Origin: Polaromonas sp.
GTDB taxonomy: Bacteria > Pseudomonadota > Gammaproteobacteria > Burkholderiales > Burkholderiaceae_C
DNA length: 34,010 bases
Assembly (NCBI RefSeq): GCF_030689685.1
Contig: NZ_JAUYEY010000020.1
Coordinates: 1-34,010, forward strand
Reading direction: 5' to 3'
The notes beneath the pieces are model-generated. The model ran no database searches and was not told the DNA's origin. It was given only the letters and a program-made list of their open reading frames with translations. Made by a program: the position numbers and the translations under genes. Shown here one piece after another: positions 23,943 through 32,441 of this stretch. How positions within the stretch are numbered: the stretch's first letter is position 1; every line of letters starts with the position of its first letter.

Positions 23943-24190
23943 AAATAACGGTCCGGTATTTTGCGTCCGTGCGGGAGGCTGTCGGGCAGGGCGCTGAGCA
24001 GCTGCACACCTGCGCAGCCAACCTGGCAGTGCTGCGTGACGAGCTGATCGCGCGCGGCCCGGTTTACGCCGAGGCGCTGGCGCGCGGCAGGTCGGTGCGC
24101 ATGGCGCTCAACCAGGTCATGAGCGACGAGTCGGCGGCCGTGAGCGAAGGCTGCGAGGTCGCCTTTTTCCCGCCGGTGACGGGCGGTTAG
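23939..24190 (+). CDS. moaD: molybdopterin synthase sulfur-carrier subunit
   Basis: 83 residues, ubiquitin-like, ending in the required double glycine (FFPPVTGG) that carries the thiocarboxylate for molybdopterin synthase with MoaE. The N-terminus MKITVRYFASVREAVGQ is typical. The ATG at 23939 overlaps the moeA stop. Its last four bases overlap the end of a reverse-strand DapA-like gene, so moaE is not adjacent as usual. Confidence 0.93.
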   Translation: MKITVRYFASVREAVGQGAEQLHTCAANLAVLRDELIARGPVYAEALARGRSVRMALNQVMSDESAAVSEGCEVAFFPPVTGG

Positions 24191-25074
24191 CCGCCTATCC
24201 CCTTGTCCAGGTTCTGCAAGCGCTCGGCCAGCGCAGCGGAAGCCCGGGTCATGGGGCTGCGAAGCCTGTTCTGGAGCAAACCCTTCTGCGCCAGCAGCGC
24301 CTTGATCGGACCGGGGTTGGGTTCGGAAAACAAGCCATCAATCAGCGGCAACAGCGGTGCCCATAAAACGCTGGCTTGCGCCAGCTCACCCGCTTTCAAC
24401 AACGCCAGGATCCGGACAAAGCGCTGCGTGTGCACATGCGCGGCAGCGGCAATTGCCCCACGGCCGCCCTGCGACACAGTGGAAAAAATGTTCACATCCT
24501 CGCCGGCCAGCACCTGCAGGCGTCCGTCCGCAATCAGGGCCCGTGTCTTGGCAGGATCGCCGCCGCAGTCTTTGACGGCGCAGATGCGCGGATGGCTGGC
24601 CAGCGTGAGCAGGGTGGCCAGGTCCAGCGTGCTGCCGGTGCGATAGGGAATGTCATAAAGAATCACCGGAACGGCACAGGCGTCCGCCAGCGCGGTAAAC
24701 CATTCGACAAGGCCGGCCTGGGACGGGCGGATATAGCTGGGCGCCGGCAACAGGATGCCGTTGATGCCCAGCGCCACCAGCGTTTTGAGGCGTTCTGCCG
24801 TTTTGCCCAGGTGACAGCCCGACAAGCCCATCACCACCGGCAGACCCGGTGCTTCGATCATCACCGTTTGCAGTACCTCGATTTGTTCTTCATCGCTCAG
24901 CGCTGCAGCTTCCCCGGTGGAGCCGCAAACCACCAGCCCGGCAATGCCGCTGGCCCGGTAATGCGCCACCAGGCCCTTCAGGGCAGCGTGGTCAATGTTG
25001 TTCCCCTCAAACGGGGTAACGAGTGGAATCCACAGGCCTGAAAAGTCCCGGGTTGATGCGTGCGTGGTCTGCAT
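24187..25074 (-). CDS. DapA-family aldolase/lyase (dihydrodipicolinate synthase-like paralog)
   Basis: 295 residues from an ATG with a perfect AGGAGG five bases before it; the open frame runs further upstream to 25179 without family similarity. It is a TIM-barrel N-acetylneuraminate lyase/DapA family enzyme: Schiff-base Lys168 (CAVKDCGGD), Tyr140 and Arg145 (YDIPYRTG). The DapA threonine pair reads Ser52-Thr53 (CGSTGE), and the YYNKP segment reads SYIRP. The true DapA is encoded at 31494-32375, so this may act on another keto-acid or as a backup; substrate unknown. It sits backwards between moaD and moaE. Confidence 0.85.
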   Translation of the reverse strand: MQTTHASTRDFSGLWIPLVTPFEGNNIDHAALKGLVAHYRASGIAGLVVCGSTGEAAALSDEEQIEVLQTVMIEAPGLPVVMGLSGCHLGKTAERLKTLVALGINGILLPAPSYIRPSQAGLVEWFTALADACAVPVILYDIPYRTGSTLDLATLLTLASHPRICAVKDCGGDPAKTRALIADGRLQVLAGEDVNIFSTVSQGGRGAIAAAAHVHTQRFVRILALLKAGELAQASVLWAPLLPLIDGLFSEPNPGPIKALLAQKGLLQNRLRSPMTRASAALAERLQNLDKGIGG

Positions 25075-25173
25075 GAATACCTCCTGAAAAACGACCGGCT
25101 TGAAGGCCGCCATCAGAACAAGAGGTGGGACGCGCAGAAAGACCTGGAAAGAAGGGCTGTTGCAGGTTCCATC

Positions 25174-25213
25174 GCTCATTCGACGACGGAACCGCAGCTC
25201 CGGTCAAATGAGC
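25174..25213. promoter_or_regulatory. inverted repeat between the DapA-like gene and moaE
   Basis: GCTCATTCGAC at 25174-25184 pairs with GTCAAATGAGC ending at 25213, with one mismatch in the arms. It lies 100 bases before the DapA-like start in its upstream region and about 150 bases before moaE. Possible operator; no regulator is next to it. The rest of 25075-25360 shows no gene. Confidence 0.35.
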
Positions 25214-25360
25214 AACGGTTTTTTCGATTTGCCGGCGCACGCATCCTGGCCCGGGGCGCCGGAGGGCGTCCAGGGGGTCAGACAGTTTGTGCGTTCGGCC
25301 ATGCGCTAAATCTTACCTGCATGTATCGCCTTCAGGTGGGTGCGTGGCAAAATTGCAAGC

Positions 25361-25837
25361 ATGGCCTCTCCGCGCGTACTGATCACGACCGACGATTTCA
25401 ACCTTGCCGATGAGGTGACCGTATTGCGCGCAGGCGACAAGCGGGTGGGCGCGGTGTGCACCTTCACAGGCACCGTGAGGGACCGCAATGAGGGGAGCGA
25501 TGTGAGTTCTATGGAGCTCGAGCATTACCCCGGTATGACCGAAAAAGCCATCGAGGCCATGATCGACGAGGCGCACAAGCGTTTTGACATTTACGGCGCT
25601 CGTGTGATCCACCGCGTCGGGCTGCTGCAACCGCTGGACCAGATCGTGTTGGTGGCCGTGAGCTCGGCGCACCGCGGCGAAAGTTTTCAGGCCTGCGAAT
25701 TCCTGATGGATTACCTCAAAACCCAGGCGCCGTTCTGGAAGATAGAGCAGACGCCGGACGGCGCGCGCTGGGTTGATGCACGTATCAGCGACGATGCCGC
25801 GCTGGCCAAATGGGGCATTCAGGCCAGCAACGGCTGA
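25361..25837 (+). CDS. moaE: molybdopterin synthase catalytic subunit
   Basis: 158 residues, standard length. With MoaD it converts precursor Z (cPMP) to molybdopterin. Motifs: FTGTVRDRNEGSDVSSMELEHYPGMTEKAI, HRVGLLQPLDQIVLVAVSSAHRGESFQACEFLMDYLKTQAPFWK, the last with catalytic lysines. The ATG at 25361 (MASPRVLITTDDF) is preferred to a GTG at 25340, although neither has a strong ribosome site. It belongs functionally with mobB-moeA-moaD but is separated from them by the reverse gene. Confidence 0.93.
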   Translation: MASPRVLITTDDFNLADEVTVLRAGDKRVGAVCTFTGTVRDRNEGSDVSSMELEHYPGMTEKAIEAMIDEAHKRFDIYGARVIHRVGLLQPLDQIVLVAVSSAHRGESFQACEFLMDYLKTQAPFWKIEQTPDGARWVDARISDDAALAKWGIQASNG

Positions 25838-25879
25838 GTATTGATCTTTTCCAAATACACGACAGTGATTGGACGGATC

Positions 25880-25916
25880 TCACCCTCGCTCTTTGGGAGA
25901 GGGCGGGGGTGAGGGA
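25880..25916. repeat. single, decayed REP element
   Basis: TCACCCTCGCTCTTTGGGAG followed by AGGGCGGGGGTGAGGG: one arm of the same REP type as in thrC, with mismatches in the left half. Confidence 0.65.
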
Positions 25917-25969
25917 TGGAGCGTTCCGACGGTCATGAGTTTTGAAACGCTCAATAGCGTGAACCAATC

Positions 25970-26133
25970 AGGACCTGAGCGGCAGAAGGCGTCGAAGCGA
26001 AAAGTGGCCCCGGCGAGGACAGTTTTTGCCGGGTTTGCAGCCCCATAGCCGTAGCTATGGGGCAAAAAGCCGGTGAAAAATGGACCGTCGCGGCCGCTTT
26101 GCAGCCGACGTTCCTTCTGCCGCCCAGGCTCCT
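25970..26133. repeat. 164-bp imperfect-palindrome element (MITE-like)
   Basis: The left end AGGACCTGAGCGGCAGAAGG (25970-25989) and the inverted right end (26113-26133, reading AGGAGCCTGGGCGGCAGAAG inward) are terminal inverted repeats. The two arms remain similar all the way to a perfect 10-base-pair centre, GCCCCATAGC-CGTA-GCTATGGGGC (26040-26063). No protein is encoded. A second copy, inverted and about 95% identical over the visible half by eye, begins at 33922. It ends 40 bases before the kinase gene. Confidence 0.85.
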
Positions 26134-26173
26134 GGCTGTTTGGCGACCTGAAGAACTGGTACAGAATACCTAC

Positions 26174-28336
26174 ATGGGTAGATTCACCGGCTTCGTTTCA
26201 AGCAACAGAGTTTTTATTGGCAGCCGTGTGTTCTGGGCGCTCACGCTGGCAGCTTCTGTTTTGATGCTTTTTTTCTCTGTGCTGCTTGCTGTTAACTTCA
26301 GCGTAGTCAACAGGATTTCTGGTCTGGTGCCGCGCTTTGAATCCTGGGAAAAAAGGAAGAGCAGGTTCGCAGTATTCGTACGAATGTATTCGAAATTCAG
26401 GTGGCGCGGCGCGGGTTTGTATTGACGGGGGACGCTACATTTAACAGTTCGCTGGATGTCGCCAGCAGGCAGGTAAAACTTCATTTTCGCGAACTGGAAG
26501 ACGCGATAGCGCAGTCCCCGAGTCCTGAAACCGACTTGGCGGCCAAAGTGGCAAAGCTGATCAGCATGGTGGACATTTACGAAGACCATATACGCCGGTC
26601 GCTGACGTTGCGTATTGAGCAGCCGAAAGCGGAGGCAGAACAGCAGAAGATCACACAGGAAGGAGAGGCGCTCAGTCGTGCGATTCACCAAGCCCTGACC
26701 GATATCGAGAAAACTCTAGACAGGCAGTTTGCGGTTGATATTCGTTTTTTGGCGAGTGTCAATCAGGGCCTGCAAAAAAGCGGGCTCTGGGTGGCGTTTG
26801 TCGGTTTAGCCATGTTGCTGGGCGCTTATGCGGCGGTTATTCAGGAGGCAAGGCGGCGGTACAACGCCGAAAGCGCGCTGGTAGCCGCCAATACCGAGCT
26901 GGAGATGAAGGTGCAGGCACGTACCGCCGCGCTGGCTGCCGGAGAAGCGCGGTTTCGCCGGCTGGTCGAGCTTTCTGTCGATGCCATCGTATTGTGCGGC
27001 GCTGATCGCACCGTGGCGTATGCCAACCCCGCAGCACATAGGTTACTGAAAAGTGGCGGGCAATTTGAGCTGGAAGGGCGTGCTGTTGAAAGTCTTTTTG
27101 CCCAAGGCGAAGCGTCGTGGGTGGATTTTCTTTGGGAGTCGCCGCAGCAGCTTGGTTTCACGGATGCCAATGTGCTCAATGCCAGCGATGAAAAAATCCC
27201 GGTTCAGCTGGGTGCTATCTCATATTTCGACGTCGATGGCCTGCGGGCGCAGCTTGTGCTGCACGACATGACAGTGCTTAAGGCGACTGAAACAGCCATC
27301 AAGGAGCAGCTGCGGTTTATCGACCAGTTGCTGGAGGCTATTCCTATGCCGCTGAGTGTGCGTGACGAGCGCGGGCACTTCTTGCGGATCAACCGTGCCT
27401 ATGAAATCGCCTATGGTTGCACGCGCAATGAGACACGTCAGCGCTCTGTGTTTGATATATTGCCTTACGAGCTTGCAGGCCGTATCGCCCAGCAAGACCA
27501 GGCAGCCATGAGCAGCCTGACTTCACAGGTATTCGACAACCAGGTCGCTTTCCCCGGGGCACCACATCGTGATTTTCTGACGCGCGCTGGTGCCATGCGC
27601 CGGACTGACGGCAGCGTGATTGGGGTGATTGCGGTAGACACCGACGTGACCGATCTTCGTCTCAAGGAGGCCGAGCTGCGTCAGGGCAACGCAGAACTCG
27701 AGGCACTCTCCAAGAAGTTAATTCAATCGCAGGAGGACGAGCGCCGCCGCATTGCGCGCGATCTGCATGACCAGGTTGGACAGATTTTGACGGCACTCAA
27801 AATGTCGCTGGAAATGTTGGGCGCGCGGGATGCGGCCGTCCATTTACTGCTGCAACGCCCGGTCGCGCTGGCAGACGAAGCGCTTAGTCACACACGCAGC
27901 CTGACTGCGTCGCTGCACCCCCACATTCTGGAAGATCTGGGCCTGGATGCGGCCGTCCGTTGGCTGGTTGACAAGTTCGCCCGGCCTTTCATGGCGGCCG
28001 TGCGGATTGAAGTGCGGCTGGAGCCGCCGCGTGGCCAGCCCGCGAATGAACTGGTCGCCTTCCGCGTGGTGCAGGAGGCGATCACCAACGTGATGCGCCA
28101 TGCGAATGCCTCGCGCTTGCGCTTGTCCCTGAAAACACGGGGCAAGTTGCTGCACATTCTGGTGGCGGATGACGGCGACGGGTTTGATGCCAGCGTGACT
28201 TTGTCAGGGCAGGTGCAAACCGCGTCGCTGGGACTGGCCAGCATGCGGGAGCGGCTTGCAGAAGTAGGGGGGGGATATGTCGATTGAAAGCGAAGTGGGT
28301 GAGGGCACCCGTGTCAGGGCCGTACTCCCATGGTGA
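26174..28336 (+). CDS. CHASE3/PAS sensor histidine kinase, read in three frames (two homopolymer frameshifts)
   Basis: The product is intact only if two frame changes are allowed. The ATG at 26174 starts a frame with a membrane segment (VFWALTLAASVLMLFFSVLLAV). At the A6 run 26349-26354 one base seems missing: the sense continues in another frame as KKEEQVRSIRTNVFEIQVAR. Then come a CHASE3-like domain, a second membrane segment (GLWVAFVGLAMLLGAYAAVI), two PAS regions, HisKA_3 with the His codon at 27766-27768 (RRRIARDLHDQVGQ), and HATPase. At the G8 run 28267-28274 one base seems extra: the open frame stops at 28287, but the true C-terminus SIESEVGEGTRVRAVLPW lies in the next frame, ending at 28336 and overlapping the response regulator start. 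The largest single open frame is 26401-28287. Pseudogene, sequencing error or phase switching are all possible. Confidence 0.85.
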
Positions 28337-28986
28337 ACCTGCCAGTGACACGGATTTTGCTCGCGGACGACCACAACCTGGTGCGCGCTGGCCTGCGCGC
28401 CTTGCTGGAGAGCATGCCCGGCGTTGAAGTCGTGGCCGAGGCGAGCGATGGCGATGAGGCGGTGCGCTTGGTCAAAGAGCTGGCACCGTCGATTGCGCTG
28501 CTCGATATTGCCATGCCGCGCTTGAGCGGTCTGGCTGCACTGCGCGAAATCCGCATCAGCGCACCTGCGACCAGGGTGGTGTTGCTGTCGATGTACGACA
28601 ACCATGAATACGTGACCGAAGCCATCCAGTCCGGTGCTGCCGGCTATCTGATCAAGGACGCTGCTGTGAACGAGCTGGCGCTGGCCCTGACAGCGGTTCA
28701 GCGCGGCGACACGTACCTGAGCCCAAGTGTCTCGCGCAAACTGGCGCAGGCATTCGTGACCCGTGCGGAGCCTGCGCAACAAAGCGTTTTGACCGCACGC
28801 CAGACCGAAGTGTTGTGCCTGGTAGCCCGTGGCTATTCCAGCAAGGAAGTGGCGCGCCACCTCAGCCTGTCCGTCAAAACCGTGGAAACCCATCGCGCCC
28901 AGATCATGGAGCGGCTGGATATTCACGACCTGGCGGGGCTGGTGCGATATGCCATCCGCAACGACCTGGTGGGCGACGAAGCGTGA
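28330..28986 (+). CDS. NarL/FixJ-family response regulator
   Basis: 218 residues. A receiver with Asp-Asp (13-14), phospho-acceptor Asp59 in IALLDIAMPRLSG and Lys in YLIKDAAVNE is followed by a LuxR-type helix-turn-helix (LTARQTEVLCLVARGYSSKEVARHLSLSVKTVETHRAQIMERLDI). It is the DNA-binding partner of the kinase just upstream. The ATG overlaps the restored kinase end (stop 28334-28336) by seven bases, and no ribosome site is clear, so it relies on coupled translation; a kinase truncated at 28287 would weaken that coupling. Target genes are unknown. Confidence 0.93.
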   Translation: MVNLPVTRILLADDHNLVRAGLRALLESMPGVEVVAEASDGDEAVRLVKELAPSIALLDIAMPRLSGLAALREIRISAPATRVVLLSMYDNHEYVTEAIQSGAAGYLIKDAAVNELALALTAVQRGDTYLSPSVSRKLAQAFVTRAEPAQQSVLTARQTEVLCLVARGYSSKEVARHLSLSVKTVETHRAQIMERLDIHDLAGLVRYAIRNDLVGDEA

Positions 28987-29007
28987 AGTAATTCCGCTTT
29001 TTTACCT

Positions 29008-29021
29008 CCGCCCAGGCTCCT
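29008..29021. repeat. solo 14-bp end of the MITE-like element
   Basis: CCGCCCAGGCTCCT, identical to the right end of the element at 26120-26133 and in the same direction, 22 bases after the response regulator stop. Confidence 0.5.
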
Positions 29022-29036
29022 AGATGTGTCAATTCC

Positions 29037-29069
29037 GGGTTTCTACGCTCGTGAAAACCCGCATATAAT
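29037..29069 (+). promoter_or_regulatory. promoter with overlapping dyad
   Basis: A perfect TATAAT (29064-29069) preceded by the inverted repeat GGGTTT (29037-29042)/AAACCC (29055-29060), which covers the -35 region. The -35 box itself is poor (TTCTAC), suggesting an activator or repressor site. Confidence 0.55.
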
Positions 29070-29075
29070 GTCGGT

Positions 29076-29148
29076 CTGGGAAGAAAGAGCTCGAGTCCTT
29101 TAACCCGGTCAAGCAAAACTCGGATCGTTTCGATTTGAGTTTTTTTTT
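29076..29148 (+). ncRNA. candidate small RNA or leader attenuator
   Basis: About 70 bases from the expected start after TATAAT to a strong terminator. The 5' half can fold (GGG...AAAG pairing with CTTT...CCC, about 29078-29108). The 3' half is a 12-base-pair stem, AAACTCGGATCG/CGATTTGAGTTT with loop TTT (29116-29142), followed directly by a T-run to 29148. No open frame. It ends 46 bases before the lipoprotein gene, for which no other promoter is visible. Confidence 0.55.
29116..29148 (+). terminator. intrinsic terminator ending the candidate small RNA
   Basis: A 12-base-pair stem with two G-U pairs, a three-base loop and nine T in a row (29140-29148). Confidence 0.85.
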
Positions 29149-29194
29149 GACGATTTCCGGAAATTGTTTTTCTTACTCATCAAGGATCATTCAA

Positions 29195-29449
29195 ATGAAC
29201 AAGTCCCTCGTTTTGGCGGCCATCGTTGCCGCTGTTGCCCTGGCTGCCTGCGGTAAAAAAGAAGAAGTCGTTGCTCCCGCTCCGGCACCAGTGCCCATGG
29301 CTGCTCCGGCACCAGCGCCTATGGCTGCTCCCGCACCAGCCGCTGACGCTTCTGCACCTGCTGCACCTGTCTCCGGCACCACGGCCGCCCCTATCGATGC
29401 TGGCGCTGGCGCTGGCACTGCAACCAGCGGCACTGGCGAGAAGAAGTAA
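29195..29449 (+). CDS. small Ala/Pro-rich lipoprotein
   Basis: 84 residues. The N-terminus MNKSLVLAAIVAAVALAAC is a lipoprotein signal with Cys19 as the lipidated residue; GKKEE follows, then low-complexity repeats of PAPAPVPMAA and a Gly/Ala/Thr-rich end. No enzymatic domain. An AAGGA lies eight bases before the ATG. Its message would have to read through the terminator at 29116-29148 unless an unseen promoter lies in the 46 bases between. Function unknown; small proteins of this shape are common in Comamonadaceae (recalled). Confidence 0.85.
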   Translation: MNKSLVLAAIVAAVALAACGKKEEVVAPAPAPVPMAAPAPAPMAAPAPAADASAPAAPVSGTTAAPIDAGAGAGTATSGTGEKK

Positions 29450-29474
29450 ATTTCTTCTCCAGGTTTCTCTGGTT

Positions 29475-29501
29475 AAAAAGCCGCCTTTGGGCGGCTTTTT
29501 T
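29475..29501 (+). terminator. terminator after the lipoprotein gene
   Basis: AAAAAGCCGCC, loop TTTG, GGCGGC and six T. The A-run also lets it work on the opposite strand, for the gene ending at 29530. Confidence 0.9.
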
Positions 29502-29529
29502 CATGGGCGGATCGCGTGAATCAAGGGGG

Positions 29530-30303
29530 TTACAGCGCGAGCCAGGGTGTGCCGCTGCCGGCATCGGCCACCACAATATCGGTACTGCGGCAACCCAGGG
29601 CCTGAGACAGCAGTTCTTGCGCCAAGGCCGGCCGGTTGTTCTGCTGGCTCAAGTGCGCGGCCACCAGATGTTTCAGGCCGGCATGGCACACGCTCCGGGC
29701 GATTTGCGCGGCGGCTTGGTTCGACAAATGACCAAACTGGCCGCTGACACGTTGCTTCAAGAAAAACGGGTAACTCGATGCCTCCAGCATCACGCTGTCG
29801 TGGTTGGACTCAAGAATCAGTGCGTCGCACAACTGAAGATGACCCAACACATGCGCGGTGGCATGGCCAAGGTCAGTGAGAAGGCCCAGCTTGGAAGCTC
29901 CGTCGGTACAGGTCAACTGCAAGGGTTCGCGCGCGTCATGCGGAACCGTGAAAGGCATGAGCTGCAGGCTGCCCAGATCAATGGCCACACCATCCTGGGC
30001 AATCCGCAGCCAGCCTTCAAAGTCAGGTTTGTCCAGCGCGGTCCAGGTGCCCAGGCTCATCCATACCGGTACACCATGGCGCAGCGCGAACTGCCGCGCG
30101 CAACCAATGTGGTCGCTGTGTTCGTGGGTGATAAAAATGGCGTTGATGTCGCTGTCGGCCAGGCCAGCCTCGGCCAGCCGCAGCGAAAGCTGCCGGATGC
30201 CCACACCGCAATCGACCAACACCCGAAACGCGGACCGGCCGCCCGCCTCGATCAGCGTGGCGTTACCGGTGCTGCCGCTGCCCAGGCTCTTAAACCGCAC
30301 CAC
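29530..30303 (-). CDS. MBL-fold metallo-hydrolase (YycJ/WalJ-like)
   Basis: 257 residues. The metal-binding motif THEHSDH (59-65: His60, His62, Asp64, His65) and the opening SLGSGSTGNATLIE...VLVDCG are typical of the YycJ/ExoR-like branch, probably phosphodiesterases or nucleases. The end has SLGTWTALD earlier and HLSQQNNRPALA later, as in that group. Start is GTG at 30301-30303 or the next GTG; no clear ribosome site. It lies 24 bases after bamC and is probably co-transcribed with dapA-bamC. Confidence 0.88.
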   Translation of the reverse strand: MVRFKSLGSGSTGNATLIEAGGRSAFRVLVDCGVGIRQLSLRLAEAGLADSDINAIFITHEHSDHIGCARQFALRHGVPVWMSLGTWTALDKPDFEGWLRIAQDGVAIDLGSLQLMPFTVPHDAREPLQLTCTDGASKLGLLTDLGHATAHVLGHLQLCDALILESNHDSVMLEASSYPFFLKQRVSGQFGHLSNQAAAQIARSVCHAGLKHLVAAHLSQQNNRPALAQELLSQALGCRSTDIVVADAGSGTPWLAL

Positions 30304-30327
30304 CTGGAGACCGGCTTTTTCCGAGAA

Positions 30328-31476
30328 TTATCTCAGGTCGTCCGCAATCACCTGCACAATGCGCCGGGCGTTGGCCGAGGCATCAGGTGCGCCTTGCTCA
30401 TTGAGCACGGACACGGTGGTTGCCTCGGCCTGGCTGCGCACGGCAATCCGGTATTTCAGGGGAGGAATGGCCGCCGGTGAGCGGAACATCTTGGCGAAGA
30501 AACCCGGCTCCTTTTTGTCTGCAGTGGGTTCGACGTAACGCACGAAATAAGTGCCTTGCGCGCGGTCGCGGTCCTCGACGGTGAAGCCGGTGCGGTCCAA
30601 TGCCAGGCCGACCCTGCGCCAGGCGCGCTCGAAACCTTCATCGATCTGGACGACCGGCACGTTGTTCACATTGGCGACACGCGCGGTTTGGCGGCTTGTG
30701 CCGCTGGCGACCAGGGCTTTGGATTGTTCCTGTGTCACCCCCAATTTGACCATCAGCCGACGCAGGAATTCCGCTTCAAGTTCAGGGTCGGCCGGACGCG
30801 GTTGCCAGATGGTGCTCTCGCCTGACTTCACTGGACCTGTGGTGCGACTTTCCTGAACGGTTTCGACCATGCCGCGGTGGCTGATGTAAATCTCGGTGGC
30901 GCCTGTGGGTGTACGTTCCAGGCGGGTGCGAAACTTGTCACGTTCGCCGGTGGAGTACAGGTTGTCCAGCAGCTTGCCCAACGTGGCCCTTATAAAGTCC
31001 TGTGGCAGTTTGGCGCGATTTTCCGCATAGTCGGTTTCCATGATGCCCAGGTTTTCCTGGTCCAAGGCCATCAGGAAGCCGCTTTCCTGCCAGAACTCGC
31101 GCACCGGGCCCCACAGCTTGTCGGCTGGGCGGTTGACCACCAGCCAGCGCTGGGAGCCCGCGCGTTCGATCCGTACATCGCCCACCGTGGACGCCGCCGT
31201 GGGCACGGACTGCGTGGTCTGGCCGACCTGGTAGCCGCTGGCGGTAACGGCCGTGCCGGGCACGACGTAACGTGTTTCACGCGACAACTGGGTCAGATCC
31301 GGTGGCACGGCCAATGAAGCGCCCTTGGTGGCAGATTTGTAATCGACCTTGTCGCCCTGCAATGACTCGCCCAACGACGAGCAACCGGACAGGACGAGGG
31401 CGGCAGCAAGCACCATCAATGGCGCCGAGGTGACTACGGGGCGGGAGGCGGTAGGCATAGGCAATGTCTTCTTCAC
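30328..31476 (-). CDS. bamC: outer-membrane protein assembly factor BamC (NlpB lipoprotein)
   Basis: 382 residues from a GTG at 31474-31476 with AAGGGA six bases before it; an ATG at 31458 is an alternative. The signal ends in LVLSGC with Cys32 as the lipid anchor. The mature start DKVDYKSATKGASLAVPPDLTQLSRETRYVVP is the conserved unstructured BamC segment that contacts BamD, and two helix-grip domains follow. It is part of the BamABCDE machine in the outer membrane. It sits directly after dapA, the order also found in E. coli (dapA-nlpB). Confidence 0.93.
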   Translation of the reverse strand: MKKTLPMPTASRPVVTSAPLMVLAAALVLSGCSSLGESLQGDKVDYKSATKGASLAVPPDLTQLSRETRYVVPGTAVTASGYQVGQTTQSVPTAASTVGDVRIERAGSQRWLVVNRPADKLWGPVREFWQESGFLMALDQENLGIMETDYAENRAKLPQDFIRATLGKLLDNLYSTGERDKFRTRLERTPTGATEIYISHRGMVETVQESRTTGPVKSGESTIWQPRPADPELEAEFLRRLMVKLGVTQEQSKALVASGTSRQTARVANVNNVPVVQIDEGFERAWRRVGLALDRTGFTVEDRDRAQGTYFVRYVEPTADKKEPGFFAKMFRSPAAIPPLKYRIAVRSQAEATTVSVLNEQGAPDASANARRIVQVIADDLR

Positions 31477-31493
31477 TTGTTTTCCCTTAAAAA

Positions 31494-32375
31494 TTAGATC
31501 AGGCCACAAACGCGCAGAGCGTTTTCCACCGTGGCTTCGTTGGCGGTTTCAAGCGGTGTCATGGGCAGGCGCAAGGTGCCGCCGCACAGACCCATGCGGG
31601 CCATCGCCCATTTGACAGGAATCGGGTTGGCTTCGACAAACAGGTGTTTGTGCAAAGGCAGAAGCTGGAACTGGATCTTCATTGCGGTACGGGTGTCCCC
31701 GGCAATCGCCGCCACACAGAGCTCATGCATTCGCCGCGGTGCCACATTGGCTGTCACGCTGATGTTGCCCTGGCCGCCGCAAAGCATCAGCGCCACGGCG
31801 GTCGGGTCGTCACCCGAGTACACGGCAAAATCGGCCGGCACTTCCTTGATCAGCCACTGCGCGCGCTCGATGTTGCCAGTGGCTTCCTTGATGCCGACAA
31901 TGCCGGGCACTTGGGCCAGTCGCAACACCGTCGGATGCAGCATGTCGCCCACGGTGCGGCCGGGGACGTTGTAAAGCACCATGGGCAGTTCCACCGCCTC
32001 GGCAATCGCCGTGAAATGGCGGTACTGGCCTTCCTGCGTCGGCTTGTTGTAGTAAGGCACCACCTGCAACTGGCAATCGGCGCCGACCTTTTTGGCAAAA
32101 CGAGCCAGCTCAATCGCTTCCGAGGTTGAATTGGCGCCGCAGCCGGCCATCACGGGAACACGGCCCTTGGCCTGCTCGACCGAGACGCGGATGATCTCGC
32201 AATGTTCTTCCACATTGACGGTCGGCGATTCGCCAGTAGTGCCGACCACGCCGATGCAGTCGGTGCCCTCGGCAATGTGCCAGTCCACCAACTTGCGCAA
32301 AGTCGGGTAATCAACGCTGCCGTCTTCATGCAGGGGGGTGGCCAGTGCAACGATGCTGCCGGTAATGGTGTTCAT
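31494..32375 (-). CDS. dapA: 4-hydroxy-tetrahydrodipicolinate synthase
   Basis: 293 residues. It condenses pyruvate with aspartate semialdehyde, the first step of lysine and diaminopimelate synthesis. Active-site residues: Thr46-Thr47 (VGTTGES), Tyr109 (VVPYYNKP), Tyr135 and Arg140 (LYNVPGRT), Schiff-base Lys163 (GIKEATG). bamC follows after 17 bases. This is the clear dapA of the window; the gene at 24187-25074 is a more divergent relative. Confidence 0.96.
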   Translation of the reverse strand: MNTITGSIVALATPLHEDGSVDYPTLRKLVDWHIAEGTDCIGVVGTTGESPTVNVEEHCEIIRVSVEQAKGRVPVMAGCGANSTSEAIELARFAKKVGADCQLQVVPYYNKPTQEGQYRHFTAIAEAVELPMVLYNVPGRTVGDMLHPTVLRLAQVPGIVGIKEATGNIERAQWLIKEVPADFAVYSGDDPTAVALMLCGGQGNISVTANVAPRRMHELCVAAIAGDTRTAMKIQFQLLPLHKHLFVEANPIPVKWAMARMGLCGGTLRLPMTPLETANEATVENALRVCGLI

Positions 32376-32441
32376 GTCTGTGTGTCAGTGGAGGGGCCCG
32401 GCCTGCCGGTACCAGCCTGGAAATAAGGCCGATTCCGCATT

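Noticed and set aside
26349..26356. Programmed -1 frameshift site at A6G in the kinase
   Set aside because: The frame across it is GAA AAA AGG, not the efficient A AAA AAG phase, and a second frameshift at G8 goes the other way; error, mutation or phase variation fit better.
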